Below, one piece after another: positions 8,377 to 18,010 of a stretch of DNA of 64,000 bases. The DNA is from Cellulomonas sp. URHD0024. Its GTDB lineage: Bacteria > Actinomycetota > Actinomycetes > Actinomycetales > Cellulomonadaceae. Numbering within the stretch: the first letter of the stretch is position 1; each line of letters starts with the position of its first letter. The notes under the pieces were generated by a model. It had not been told where the DNA came from, made no database searches, and was given only the letters and a program-made list of their open reading frames with translations. The stretch spans positions 62,001-126,000 of the forward strand of contig NZ_AUEW01000008.1 of the NCBI RefSeq assembly GCF_000426185.1, given 5' to 3'. Both the position numbers and the translations under genes were made by a program.

Positions 8377-8925
8377 TCAGGACTCTCCGCGCGGCAGCAC
8401 CAGAAGCGTCAGGGCGACGGCGCAGACCGCCGCGATCGCGCGCCAGACGTCGTCACCGGAGACCGGGCTGACCAGCGACACCGCCACGACCGCGAGGACG
8501 AGCGCGAACACCTGCACGACGGCCACGTCCCGCAGCCCGCGCCCGATCACCACCCACTCGATCGACGCCCGCCACGAGGTCCGGGCCGCGAGCGCCGCGG
8601 TCCACAGGGTCAGGTGCACGAGGACGACGAGGGCCAGCACCTCGGGCAGCGCGGGCGGGTCGAAGAGCAGCACCCGCACGCCCGCGAGCGCGACGACGAG
8701 ACCGGCCAGCCCGACCGCGGGCCGCAGCACGACGGCGACGGCGACCGCGAAGAGCGCCGAGGCTACGAGTCCGCCCGCACCCGGGCCGGGCCCCCCGAAC
8801 GCGACGACGAAGGTCGCCACGCACAGCGCACCCAGCACGATCCGCACGAACGGGGCGGGGACGCTCGGCCCGATGGGCACGACGACCTCACGGTCCGCCC
8901 GCCGCGTCACGAACGGGAGCCTCAT
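8377..8925 (-). CDS. Hydrophobic membrane protein of the MoxR/DUF58 operon
   Basis: 182 aa from ATG 8925; about five or six transmembrane segments (for example VRIVLGALCVATFVVAF, GGLVASALFAVAVAVVL, VLALVVLVHLTLWTAAL). No catalytic motif is visible. The start overlaps the DUF58 stop by 4 bp, and it is the last gene of a five-gene operon with DUF4129, MoxR and DUF58. Many actinobacterial MoxR operons carry such an extra membrane protein of unknown function. Confidence 0.65.
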   Translation of the reverse strand: MRLPFVTRRADREVVVPIGPSVPAPFVRIVLGALCVATFVVAFGGPGPGAGGLVASALFAVAVAVVLRPAVGLAGLVVALAGVRVLLFDPPALPEVLALVVLVHLTLWTAALAARTSWRASIEWVVIGRGLRDVAVVQVFALVLAVVAVSLVSPVSGDDVWRAIAAVCAVALTLLVLPRGES

Positions 8926-10226
8926 CGCGCCGCCCCCGCCCGCCGCTGCGTCCGTCGCGCGAGGCCGGCCAGCGCGACCGACGGCGCGTCCCGCCACGTG
9001 ACCAGCTCGACGTCCTGGTCGGCGAGGACGGCGAGCCGGTCTTCGCGCGCGATCCGCAGGAGCCGGAGCGCGAGGTGTTCCCGGTCGGTCAGGTGCCCCT
9101 CCCGGACGACCGGCAGGACGTCGACGGCGACCACGCGGTGCCCGGCGCGTCGCCACGTCGACGCCACCAGCGCGGCCCCGTCGTCGAGGAACGTGGAGAA
9201 GAGAAGGACCAGCGCGCCCGACGGGAGCTGCGGCGGCCGCACCCGGAGCGGCGGCTCACCCTCGGGATGGGTGACGGCGAGCGCGTGCCGGATGCGCGAG
9301 AGCTGTCGGCGCCCACCTCCCGGGGGCAGGGGCCGGCGCACGATGCCGAGGTCCTCGAGGCCCACGCGGTCGCCCTGGTCGAGGAACCCCTCCGCAACGG
9401 ATGCGGCGGCCTGCCGGGCGAGGTCCAGCGAGGTCGGGTCCTGCGGCCGCGGCGCCTTCGAGCCGCGCCACGTCGTCGGGTCGGGCCCGACCTCGTCCCG
9501 GGAGTCGACGACGAGCATCACGACGGCCTCGGCGAGCGCGTGCTCCCGCCGCACGTAGAGCTCGTGCAGGTCGGGAGCCCGACGTGCGGTCACCCGCCAG
9601 TCGATGCGGCGCAGCCGGTCACCCGGCGCGTAGGGGTGGACGTCGCGCAGACCGCCGCCCTCGCCGGGTCGTCGCGACTCGTGCGCGCCGGTCAGCCCGC
9701 GCAGGCGGGGCGGCAGCGGGAGCTCGCTCAGCGGTCGGGTCGACGGCAGCACGAGTGCGTTTCGCGACGCGGGTTCGGTCGCCTCCGAGACGCTCGCCGC
9801 GCCCGGCCCGACGCCCTGCACCTCGACCTCCGCGACCTGCTGCGGCCCGGTGCGGACGGTGTGCACGACGACCGGGACCGTCCTCGAGCCGTCGACGGCG
9901 ACGAGGACCTCGACGAGCGCTCGCGGGCCTCGTCGGGCGTCGAAGAGTGCTCGCGGTCCTCGTCGGACCCCTACGAGCGCAGCGACGCCCTCCGTCCGGA
10001 TCGCGATGTCGGCCCGGAGCGTGCCGGCCGTCTGCGGCAGGTCCGACGCGCGCAGGTGCACCGCGGGGCCCTGTGTCGGTCGTCGCCGCCAGTCCCGGAA
10101 GCCGGCGACCACCGGTGCCGCGCCGAGGACGGCCACGTCCGGGCGACCCGCGAACGCACCGGCGACGACGAGCGCGGCGCCGACGCAGACCCCGACGAAC
10201 GCCGTGTTCGAGCGGACCCAGTCCAT
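8922..10226 (-). CDS. DUF58 domain-containing protein
   Basis: 434 aa from ATG 10226. Two N-terminal transmembrane segments (residues 8-24 and about 28-42) anchor it. The DUF58 signature YAPGDRLRRIDWRVTARR is present, followed by a von Willebrand A-like region (VVMLVVDSRDEV). DUF58 proteins partner MoxR ATPases in envelope or protein-complex maturation; the exact client is unknown. An in-frame 30-bp duplication (9919-9936 against 9949-9966) produces a repeated RRGPRAL motif near residues 87-103. The gene starts 3 bp after the moxR stop. Confidence 0.85.
   Translation of the reverse strand: MDWVRSNTAFVGVCVGAALVVAGAFAGRPDVAVLGAAPVVAGFRDWRRRPTQGPAVHLRASDLPQTAGTLRADIAIRTEGVAALVGVRRGPRALFDARRGPRALVEVLVAVDGSRTVPVVVHTVRTGPQQVAEVEVQGVGPGAASVSEATEPASRNALVLPSTRPLSELPLPPRLRGLTGAHESRRPGEGGGLRDVHPYAPGDRLRRIDWRVTARRAPDLHELYVRREHALAEAVVMLVVDSRDEVGPDPTTWRGSKAPRPQDPTSLDLARQAAASVAEGFLDQGDRVGLEDLGIVRRPLPPGGGRRQLSRIRHALAVTHPEGEPPLRVRPPQLPSGALVLLFSTFLDDGAALVASTWRRAGHRVVAVDVLPVVREGHLTDREHLALRLLRIAREDRLAVLADQDVELVTWRDAPSVALAGLARRTQRRAGAAR
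9919..9966 (-). repeat. In-frame 30-bp duplication inside the DUF58 gene
   Basis: The 18-bp segments at 9919-9936 and 9949-9966 differ at one base and are spaced by 30 bp, encoding RRGPRAL twice, ten residues apart. It keeps the frame, so the protein has a tolerated internal duplication between the membrane anchor and the DUF58 core. Confidence 0.7.
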
Positions 10227-10228
10227 GG

Positions 10229-11203
10229 TCAGGCCGCGCGCCTCGTGGTGGTCGGGCCCGCAACCCGCTGGAGCACCTGGGCGACGACACCCTCCGGCGC
10301 CGCACCCGTCGCCCACGCCTGCGGCGTCAGCGACAGCCGGTGCGCGAGGGCCGGCACCGCGACGGCCTTGACGTCCTCCGGCGTCACGAAGTCGCGTCCG
10401 TTGAGGACCGCGAGCGCCCGCGCGACCAGCACGAGCGCCTGCGACCCGCGCGGCGACGCACCGACCTCGACGGCGTCGTGCGCACGGGTGGCCGCGGCCA
10501 GGTCGACGCAGTACCGCAGGATGTCGCCCTCGACGCTGACGGCCTCGACGCCGGCCTGCATGGCCAGCAGGGTCTGCGCGTCCACGATCGTGCGGACGGC
10601 GCCCACCTCCTGGCGGCGCGCCAACCGCCGCTCCAGCACGTCGACCTCGCCGTCCCGGTCCGGGTACCCGACCGCCAGCCGCACCATGAACCGGTCCAGC
10701 TGGGCCTCGGGCAGCGGGTACGTGCCCTCGTACTCGACGGGGTTGGACGTCGCGACCACGTGGAACGGCGCCGGGAGCGGGTACGTCGTCCCGTCGACCG
10801 TCACCTGCCGCTCGGCCATCGCCTCCAGCAGCGCCGACTGCGTCTTGGGGGCGGTCCGGTTGATCTCGTCGGCCAGGAGGAGTCCTGCGAAGACGGGACC
10901 CGGCCGGAACGTGAAGCTCGCGGTGGCGGGGTCGAACACGCTGGAGCCCGTGATGTCGGACGGCAGCAGGTCGGGCGTGCACTGCACCCGTCGGAACGTC
11001 AGCCCGAGCGCCGTCGCCAGGCTGCGCGCCGCCAGCGTCTTGCCGAGACCCGGCACGTCCTCGAAGAGCACGTGGCCGCCGGCGAGCACGGCCGCGAGCG
11101 CGGCCTTGAGCGGGTCCCGCATCCCGACGACGAGCGTCGAGACCTCGTCGAGGATCGCCGCGCCCTTCTCGGCAACCTGGGCGACGGTCAGTGTCTCGGT
11201 CAT
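10229..11203 (-). CDS. moxR: MoxR family AAA+ ATPase
   Basis: 324 aa from ATG 11203. Walker A is VPGLGKT within LFEDVPGLGKTLAARSLA, Walker B is LLLADEINR, followed by TQSALLEAMAERQVTVDG and the sensor region VVATSNPVEYEGTYPLPEAQ. This is the core MoxR pattern. MoxR ATPases act as chaperones for VWA-domain partners; here the partner is likely the adjacent DUF58 protein. The start overlaps the preceding stop by 4 bp (ATGA), placing it mid-operon. Confidence 0.92.
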   Translation of the reverse strand: MTETLTVAQVAEKGAAILDEVSTLVVGMRDPLKAALAAVLAGGHVLFEDVPGLGKTLAARSLATALGLTFRRVQCTPDLLPSDITGSSVFDPATASFTFRPGPVFAGLLLADEINRTAPKTQSALLEAMAERQVTVDGTTYPLPAPFHVVATSNPVEYEGTYPLPEAQLDRFMVRLAVGYPDRDGEVDVLERRLARRQEVGAVRTIVDAQTLLAMQAGVEAVSVEGDILRYCVDLAAATRAHDAVEVGASPRGSQALVLVARALAVLNGRDFVTPEDVKAVAVPALAHRLSLTPQAWATGAAPEGVVAQVLQRVAGPTTTRRAA

Positions 11204-11673
11204 GTGTCCCTGTTCTTCCTCGTGGTGCCGATCCGGTCGAGCGCGTCGACGGCGCGCTTGATGTCCGCCATCTTGGGGTGCGGCGACGTGGTGCGGGTGA
11301 GCGTCCGGAAGACCTGGCTGCCGACGAGCTCCTCGATCGCGCGCCCGTCCGCCGGGTCGGACAGGTCCAGCCCGTGGCGGGCGAGCCGACCCGCGCCGAT
11401 CACACGGATCCGCCGCATCATCCGCTCGCTCACCCGACCGTCGCGCGCGACCATCCCCCACGCGAGCTCCTGCAGCTCACCGCGCGCACCGTGCCGCCTG
11501 TCGTGCCGAGCCTGGGTGGACGGGGGGTCGGGCCGCACGTCGAACCGGGTCAGGACGAGGACGCCGGCGAACGCCGCGGCACCGACGAGCGCGAGCGTGA
11601 CGTAGGAGAGCCCGGTGAGGAGCGCGAGCCCAGCGGCCACGGCGAACGCGACCCAGGGCCGCCAGTCCCTCAC
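11200..11673 (-). CDS. Small membrane protein between DUF4129 and MoxR genes
   Basis: 157 aa from GTG 11673, overlapping the DUF4129 stop by 4 bp. Two transmembrane helices lie at about residues 5-24 and 26-42 (WVAFAVAAGLALLTGLS, LALVGAAAFAGVLVLTRF), followed by a soluble helical tail with RMMRRIRVIGAGRLARHGL. I do not recognise a named family; its fixed place in a MoxR operon suggests an accessory part of the same complex. Confidence 0.7.
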   Translation of the reverse strand: MRDWRPWVAFAVAAGLALLTGLSYVTLALVGAAAFAGVLVLTRFDVRPDPPSTQARHDRRHGARGELQELAWGMVARDGRVSERMMRRIRVIGAGRLARHGLDLSDPADGRAIEELVGSQVFRTLTRTTSPHPKMADIKRAVDALDRIGTTRKNRDT

Positions 11674-12410
11674 GACCGCAGCCCTTCGGCGATCGTCGCG
11701 AGGCTCTCCCGGGCGTGCTGGACGTCCCTCTGCGTGATCCGGTGCTCGCTGAACCGGGCGGCCAGGTACAGGTCGAGCAGCTCCTGCGCCGCCTGCGGGT
11801 CCGCCGGCGTGCTCCCGAGGACCTCGAGCGTGAACTCGGTCGCCGTCTGGGCGCGGTCCCGGTGGATTCCGGACTTGTCCGCCGACGCCTCCAATGCCAC
11901 CCATGCCGCGATCACGGCGTCGCCAGGTGGCCCCTCGTCCTCGAGCGCCCGGGCCGCGCTCTGCGCTCCGGCACGCATCGCGCGGGTCGCGACGTCAGCC
12001 GCGTCACCCTCGAGGGCCCCGCCCGGGTCGGCCGCATCGAACTCCCGCAGGGCCCGCTGCTCGCGCCTCTTCTGCAGCAGCCAGCGCAGCAGGAAGGCCA
12101 GGGCAAGGACGACCACGAACCCGACCACAGCGAAGGCCACCAGGAGCAGCCATGGCTCCTCGGTGATCGGGGTCCCTTTGTGCGTCGCGACGGGCGAGGG
12201 GTCCGCCCTCGCCGTGTGCGGCGGTGGCCGGAAGTTCCTGTCCAGCTGCAGCACGAACCGGTGCCGGATCTGCCACGGCCCGGCGAGCGCCGCCATCAGC
12301 ACGACCACCGACACGAGCGCACCGACCAGCAGCACGGGTGCTGGCCTGGGCGCGGGCGTCACGACGCTCCCCCTGTCGCGTTGCTCCATCGGTCCGCCGG
12401 CTGCCGGCAT
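11670..12410 (-). CDS. DUF4129 domain-containing membrane protein
   Basis: 246 aa. Two transmembrane helices, residues about 25-43 and 87-109, flank an extracytoplasmic loop. The cytoplasmic C-terminal half carries the DUF4129-type helical region (RAQTATEFTLEVLG...LLDLYLAARFSEHRIT). In some actinobacterial proteins DUF4129 is attached to transglutaminase domains; here it stands alone and heads a five-gene operon with MoxR and DUF58. The start at 12410 is the longest; an ATG seven codons in (residue 8) is also possible. Confidence 0.75.
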   Translation of the reverse strand: MPAAGGPMEQRDRGSVVTPAPRPAPVLLVGALVSVVVLMAALAGPWQIRHRFVLQLDRNFRPPPHTARADPSPVATHKGTPITEEPWLLLVAFAVVGFVVVLALAFLLRWLLQKRREQRALREFDAADPGGALEGDAADVATRAMRAGAQSAARALEDEGPPGDAVIAAWVALEASADKSGIHRDRAQTATEFTLEVLGSTPADPQAAQELLDLYLAARFSEHRITQRDVQHARESLATIAEGLRS

Positions 12411-12551
12411 CCGGACAGGTTACTGAGCGAAGCGTGCTCGTCTGAGCCTTTCGGGAATCTGGGTGCCGGCCGGTTCGTGAGCGGAACGCCGCGGGCGGGT
12501 GGGCACGTCTGCGACCATGGCTGCCCTCTGGCGCCGAGGATGGGAGATCGC

Positions 12552-12917
12552 GTGACCACGGACCTGCGGGCACGCCCGGGTCGGAGTGTCGCGGTAGGCC
12601 TGGCCGTCGCGATGTTTGTGGTGGCCCTCGTCGGCGGCACCCTGGCCGTCGGAGCGTGGAGCACCACCACGGCGACCCGCGACGGCGGCGCCTGCGGGAG
12701 CGCGTTCCACTACCACCCGGGCAGCGCGTTCGAGGTCCACGGCGGCGAGATGTCGGATGCCGAACGCACCAGGCTCAGCGACGAGTGCGACGCGGACGGC
12801 GCAGTGCCGTGGCGCGTCGGCATCACCACGCTCGCGGTGACCGGCGCTCTGCTGGTCGCACTGGCCGGCCGGCTGCTCGTGCCCGTCTCCCGCCGAGGCC
12901 GGCCCGTCAGCCGCTGA
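12552..12917 (+). CDS. Small two-helix membrane protein of unknown function
   Basis: 121 aa from GTG 12552, chosen because GGGAG lies a few bases upstream; ATG 12540 in the same frame adds four residues. One hydrophobic segment at residues 14-35 and another at about 92-111 enclose an extracytoplasmic loop with two cysteines (GGACGS and SDECDADG) that could form a disulfide. No family recognised. It sits divergent from the DUF4129 operon and 45 bp upstream of purB. Confidence 0.65.
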   Translation: MTTDLRARPGRSVAVGLAVAMFVVALVGGTLAVGAWSTTTATRDGGACGSAFHYHPGSAFEVHGGEMSDAERTRLSDECDADGAVPWRVGITTLAVTGALLVALAGRLLVPVSRRGRPVSR

Positions 12918-12962
12918 CGGACAGTCACTCACCCTCGCGCGACCCGATGGGATGATGGACGC

Positions 12963-14411
12963 ATGGCCACCCCGAACGAGCACGTCGTCCCTGCGCGCGT
13001 GCGGCTCGCCGACGTCACTCCGCCGATCGCCCTCGGTCCGCTGGACGGCCGGTACCGTTCCGCCGTCGCGCCGCTCGTCGACCACCTGAGCGAGGCCGCA
13101 CTGAACCGCGAGCGGGTGCACGTCGAGGTCGAGTGGCTGATCCACCTCACGAGCCACGGCGTCGTCCCGGGCGCACCGACGCTGACCGACGACGACAGGG
13201 CCTACCTCCGCAACGTCGTCGCGACGTTCGGGCCCGACGAGGTCGCTGAGCTGGCCGAGATCGAGCGGGTCACGGTCCACGACGTCAAGGCGGTCGAGTA
13301 CTTCGTGAAGAAGCGGCTCGCGGACGCGCCTGCCGACTCGACCCTCCGGACCGTCGGCGAGCTGGTCCACTTCGCCTGCACCAGCGAGGACATCAACAAC
13401 CTGTCGTACGCGCTGATGGTGCGCGGCGCCGTGACGCAGGAGTGGCTGCCCAGGGCCCAGGCCCTGGCCGACCAGGTCGCCGCGCTCGCGCACGAGGAGA
13501 AGGACCAGCCCCTCCTCGCCCTCACCCACGGGCAGCCGGCGACGCCGACGACGCTCGGCAAGGAGCTCGCCGTCCTCGCGCACCGGCTCCAGCGGCAGCT
13601 CAAGCGCATCGCGGCCGACGAGTACCTCGGCAAGCTCAACGGCGCGACGGGCACGTTCGGCGCGCATGTCGTCGCGGTGCCCGGGGCCGACTGGCCGGCC
13701 GTGTCCCAGAGCTTCGTCGAGCACCTCGGCCTCACCTGGAACCCGCTGACCACCCAGATCGAGTCGCACGACTGGCAGGCCGAGCTGTACGCGGACGTCG
13801 CCCGGTTCAACCGCGTGCTGCACAACCTGGCCACCGACGTGTGGACGTACATCTCGCGCGGCGTCTTCATCCAGATCCCGGTGGCCGGCGCCACCGGCTC
13901 CTCGACCATGCCGCACAAGGTCAACCCGATCCGGTTCGAGAACGCCGAGGCCAACCTCGAGCTCTCGTCGGCACTCCTGGACACCCTCGCCTCCACGCTG
14001 GTGACCAGCCGGCTCCAGCGCGACCTCACCGACTCCACCACGCAGCGCAACATCGGGCCCGCGTTCGGGCACTCGCTGCTGGCCATCGACAACGTGGCGC
14101 GCGGGCTGCGGGCGCTGTCCGTGGATCGGGCGCTCCTCGCGCGCGAGCTGGACGAGAACTGGGAGGTCCTCGGCGAGCCCGTCCAGTCGGCCATGCGCGC
14201 GGCCTCCGTCGCGGGCGTCACCGGGATGGAGAACCCGTACGAGCGGCTCAAGGAGCTGACACGCGGGCGACGCCTCACGGCCGACGACATGCGCGAGTTC
14301 ATCGGTGGCCTCGGGCTTCCCGACGACGTCGCGGCGCGCCTCGCCGAGCTGACGCCGGCGTCGTACACGGGCGTCGCCGCGGCGCTGGTGGAGACCTACC
14401 TCGACGCCTGA
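12963..14411 (+). CDS. purB: Adenylosuccinate lyase
   Basis: 482 aa. It catalyses two fumarate-eliminating steps of purine synthesis (SAICAR to AICAR, adenylosuccinate to AMP). The fumarase/aspartase superfamily signature is clear: GSSTMPHKVNPIRFENAEAN, preceded by TSEDINN and THGQPATPTTLGKEL. The opening IALGPLDGRYRS is typical of the PurB subgroup of this length. ATG 12963 follows the preceding gene by 45 bp. There are no other pur genes nearby. Confidence 0.95.
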   Translation: MATPNEHVVPARVRLADVTPPIALGPLDGRYRSAVAPLVDHLSEAALNRERVHVEVEWLIHLTSHGVVPGAPTLTDDDRAYLRNVVATFGPDEVAELAEIERVTVHDVKAVEYFVKKRLADAPADSTLRTVGELVHFACTSEDINNLSYALMVRGAVTQEWLPRAQALADQVAALAHEEKDQPLLALTHGQPATPTTLGKELAVLAHRLQRQLKRIAADEYLGKLNGATGTFGAHVVAVPGADWPAVSQSFVEHLGLTWNPLTTQIESHDWQAELYADVARFNRVLHNLATDVWTYISRGVFIQIPVAGATGSSTMPHKVNPIRFENAEANLELSSALLDTLASTLVTSRLQRDLTDSTTQRNIGPAFGHSLLAIDNVARGLRALSVDRALLARELDENWEVLGEPVQSAMRAASVAGVTGMENPYERLKELTRGRRLTADDMREFIGGLGLPDDVAARLAELTPASYTGVAAALVETYLDA

Positions 14412-14456
14412 GCCGCGCATCGTGTGATCGGATCCGGCCCTCTCCGGGGGTCGTGA

Positions 14457-14479
14457 GGCGGGCCCTGTCGAGACCCGCC
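14457..14479 (+). terminator. Possible terminator after purB
   Basis: A GGCGGG / CCCGCC stem with an 11-nt loop begins 46 bp after the purB stop and is followed within about 15 bases by CCCCTTTTG. The stem is short and the T-run weak, so support is modest. Confidence 0.4.
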
Positions 14480-14686
14480 CCTCCGCATGACCCCTTTTGT
14501 CCGACTTTCAGCAGAAGTTTCACTCGTTCGAGCGCGCGTTCATGAGACGCCGACAGCGCTCTGACCTGCTACGTCACCCGGATGCGTGTCGCCATCTGGA
14601 CAGGCGCCCGGTAGGGCCTGCACAATCGTGCACCGAACCGTCCTTTTCATCCGGTTCATCCCCTCGATTCATCCTGTTATCCCCTC

Positions 14687-15568
14687 ATGGCAAGGATGCC
14701 CATCGTGACGCTCATGCAGAAGGCGATCACGCCAGCGCTGACCCGCGCGCATCTCACCGCAGGTCACGACCGCTTGGCGGGGTATGTGGTGCGCGCCGAG
14801 GACGTCGCCTTCGCGACCACCCCGGCCCAGCTGTTCGAGGTCCACGGCCTCGGCTACGAGGGCTCTCCGTTCAGCCCTTACGACCGCTCCATCGACGTCC
14901 TGCGCTTCGAGAGCTCCCCCCAGCTCCAGTACCGCGACGTCCCCGGCTACATCCTCCCGCTGTGGTGGCTGCGCCACTCGCGGATCCCCCCGGGGGCCGA
15001 GCTGGTCCGCATCTACGACAACGGCACGTCCACGCTCCTGGCGCGCTACGGCGACGTCGGCGCCGGCTGGACCGTGACGCAGCTCGGGGCACCTCGCCCC
15101 TCGCTCGCCTCGCTGTCCCGCTGCGTCGGACCGGTCGCCAAGTGGCACGGCGCCTACCTCGAGGCCGACGTCGTCGACAACGGCCACACGGTCGTCCTCG
15201 CGCTGGCCAACCCGCCGCTCGCCGAGACCGGGTTCCACCAGTCGGCGTCCGGCCGCTGGTTCCGTCGCGTCGCCCGTGACGAGGTCAGCGAGCTGTTCGA
15301 GCTCGACCTCACCGCACGGTGGAACGGCCTGCACGTGCGGGTGGTGGACCAGTGGCAGGACGCGCAGCGCTACGTCGTCGCACGGATCTCGCACCTGGGC
15401 GACGACATCGAGCGTGCCGAGCGCCTGCAGCTCAACCGCGTCGAGGCCGGCGTCTACGAGGGAATCGTCTACGCTGCCGAACTGACGGACATCCAGACCA
15501 ACCAGGTGGTGCCCCACACGTGGGCACCCGGGCCGGCTGCCCAGCAGCAGGTGGTCCGAACCAACTGA
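14687..15568 (+). CDS. Hypothetical protein, 293 aa, no recognised domain
   Basis: A well-formed coding region with strong GC3 bias but no family I recognise. It has no signal peptide or membrane segment. Aromatic-rich blocks stand out (PGYILPLWWLRHSRIPPG, RYGDVGAGWTV, LEADVVDNGHTVVLALANPP, VVPHTWAPGP), suggesting a beta-rich soluble fold. ATG 14687 is used; GTG 14705 and a Met two codons further on are alternative starts. It is monocistronic: 275 bp after purB and followed by a perfect 15-bp hairpin. It may be a lineage-specific actinobacterial protein. Confidence 0.7.
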   Translation: MARMPIVTLMQKAITPALTRAHLTAGHDRLAGYVVRAEDVAFATTPAQLFEVHGLGYEGSPFSPYDRSIDVLRFESSPQLQYRDVPGYILPLWWLRHSRIPPGAELVRIYDNGTSTLLARYGDVGAGWTVTQLGAPRPSLASLSRCVGPVAKWHGAYLEADVVDNGHTVVLALANPPLAETGFHQSASGRWFRRVARDEVSELFELDLTARWNGLHVRVVDQWQDAQRYVVARISHLGDDIERAERLQLNRVEAGVYEGIVYAAELTDIQTNQVVPHTWAPGPAAQQQVVRTN

Positions 15569-15637
15569 ATGCGCAGCAGCTAGCTGCGAACATCCCCGGA
15601 CTGGGGTCACGACGACGACGTCGCGGCTCCGACGGGC

Positions 15638-15680
15638 GCGTGCCGGGCCAGACCCTCCCCCCCGTTCTGGCCCGGCACGC
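15638..15680. terminator. Bidirectional terminator, perfect 15-bp stem
   Basis: Arms 15638-15652 and 15666-15680 are perfect inverted complements (GCGTGCCGGGCCAGA and its reverse) around a 13-nt C-rich loop. It lies between the convergent genes ending at 15568 and 15711 and can serve both. Confidence 0.85.
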
Positions 15681-15710
15681 TCCATGTCACGGCCGCTGCA
15701 CCGGTCGTCG

Positions 15711-16865
<1,155 letters not shown>

Positions 16866-16985
16866 GACGGGCCCCCCAGCTCATCGGGCGGGCGCGACCC
16901 CGCCTTCGCCCCCGAGCCTGGATCGGTGATGCCGCCATTGAGCACCGTCGACTAGATCGCGAGCGATCGTGTTTGTCACCCAAAG

Positions 16986-17001
16986 TGTGACACGGGTCAC
17001 T
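16986..17001. promoter_or_regulatory. Crp/GlxR-type binding site candidate
   Basis: TGTGA-CACGGG-TCACT matches the Crp consensus TGTGA-N6-TCACA at nine of ten positions. It lies 121 bp upstream of the surface-protein start (16865) and downstream of no gene on the other strand. A separate palindrome GATCGC-GA-GCGATC is at 16955-16968. Confidence 0.5.
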
Positions 17002-17132
17002 AATTGCCGCGCGCCGGACAATACGGGCGTCCTGTCGCCGCTCGTCCGATCCGCAGGCGCCGCGGGCGGGCTGCACGGTGATGTCCTCACGGCAGAAGAG
17101 CGGAAGGTGGCCGGGAGACGGCCCGTGCTGGG

Positions 17133-17651
17133 TCAGCGCTCGAGCCGCTCCACCAGGTCAGCGAGCCCCGCGACGGACTCCCCGATCTCAGCGACCGGCG
17201 CGCCGGCGAGCTCGTCGGCGCTGGCGCGTGTCAGCGCGGCCGTGGTGCCCTCGCCTCCAGGGAGGGTCCACCGGACCTCGTCGGCGTTGCCGATGGTGGC
17301 CAGCAGGAGAGCCGCGCGGTCCGTCATGAGCTGGTCCACGAGGGCGGGCGTCGCGCCGTCGGCGAGCGAGGTGAACTCGATCGTCAGGGCATAGGGGCGC
17401 GCGTCGGTCGAGAGCGCGAGCGTCTGGTCCCCCAGCGATCCGACGTCGACCGCTGCTGTGAGTGCTGCCACCTTGCTGGCATCGCCTATGTAGGCACTCC
17501 GGTGCGCATCCAGGGCGACAAGGTCCACCGACTCGCTCAGGGGCGCCGTGGGCTCGCTCACGGCTGGGTGCGTCACCGAGCAGCCGCCGAGCAGAGCGAT
17601 CGAGGCAACGGCAACGGCGAGCCCGACACGCGGGACGGTGAACAGCAGCAC
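17133..17651 (-). CDS. Lipoprotein, possible DUF4825-like
   Basis: 172 aa from GTG 17651, chosen because GAGAGGA lies seven bases upstream and the start gives a proper type II signal peptide with lipobox LLGGC. The longer open frame back to 17711 lacks a signal peptide at its N-terminus. The mature part contains SAYIGDASKVAAL and an amphipathic C-terminal half, somewhat like DUF4825 lipoproteins of Firmicutes and Actinobacteria. Function unknown; presumably membrane-anchored outside the cell. Confidence 0.65.
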   Translation of the reverse strand: MLLFTVPRVGLAVAVASIALLGGCSVTHPAVSEPTAPLSESVDLVALDAHRSAYIGDASKVAALTAAVDVGSLGDQTLALSTDARPYALTIEFTSLADGATPALVDQLMTDRAALLLATIGNADEVRWTLPGGEGTTAALTRASADELAGAPVAEIGESVAGLADLVERLER

Positions 17652-17819
17652 AGAAGCATCCTCTCGCCCCTGCGGCCTTGGCGGGGGTCGGTGTAGCGCG
17701 ATCTCACTCACGGCCTTCCAGGCTAGGGCACCTGCACACCCGGTCGTCGGTCGTTGTTCCTGCGAGGGGCAACATCACCCTCCGACCTGGTGCTAACCCA
17801 CAGCCCTTGGGGTGTCTTG

Positions 17820-18010
17820 CTCCGGCTCAGTCCTCCTACTGGTGGTCGGACCGAGCCTGCGCTCCGTTCCAGGCGGGTGCGCTGGCGCGCCCCCACCTTC
17901 CACTGCGCTCCGGCTCAGTCCCCCTACTGGTGGTCGGACTGAGCCTGCGCTCCGTTCCAGGCGGGTGCGCTGGCGCGCCCCCACCTTCCACTGCGCTCCG
18001 GCTCAGTCCT
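17820..18010. repeat. 88-bp tandem repeat, two full copies and a partial third
   Basis: Copies start at 17820, 17908 and 17996 with the anchor CTCCGGCTCAGTCC. Copies one and two differ at only a couple of positions. The partial third copy includes the last codons and stop of the response-regulator gene (stop at 18003-18005). Each full copy carries an inverted repeat: GGCTCAGTCC (17912-17921) with GGACTGAGCC (17936-17945) is perfect in copy two, and copy one (17824-17833 and 17848-17857) has one mismatch. The unit may have arisen by tandem duplication of the gene end and its terminator-like hairpin. Confidence 0.85.

Noticed and set aside
17820-18010. 88-bp repeats considered as an insertion sequence or CRISPR
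   Set aside because: No transposase, no target duplication, and units are adjacent without variable spacers.
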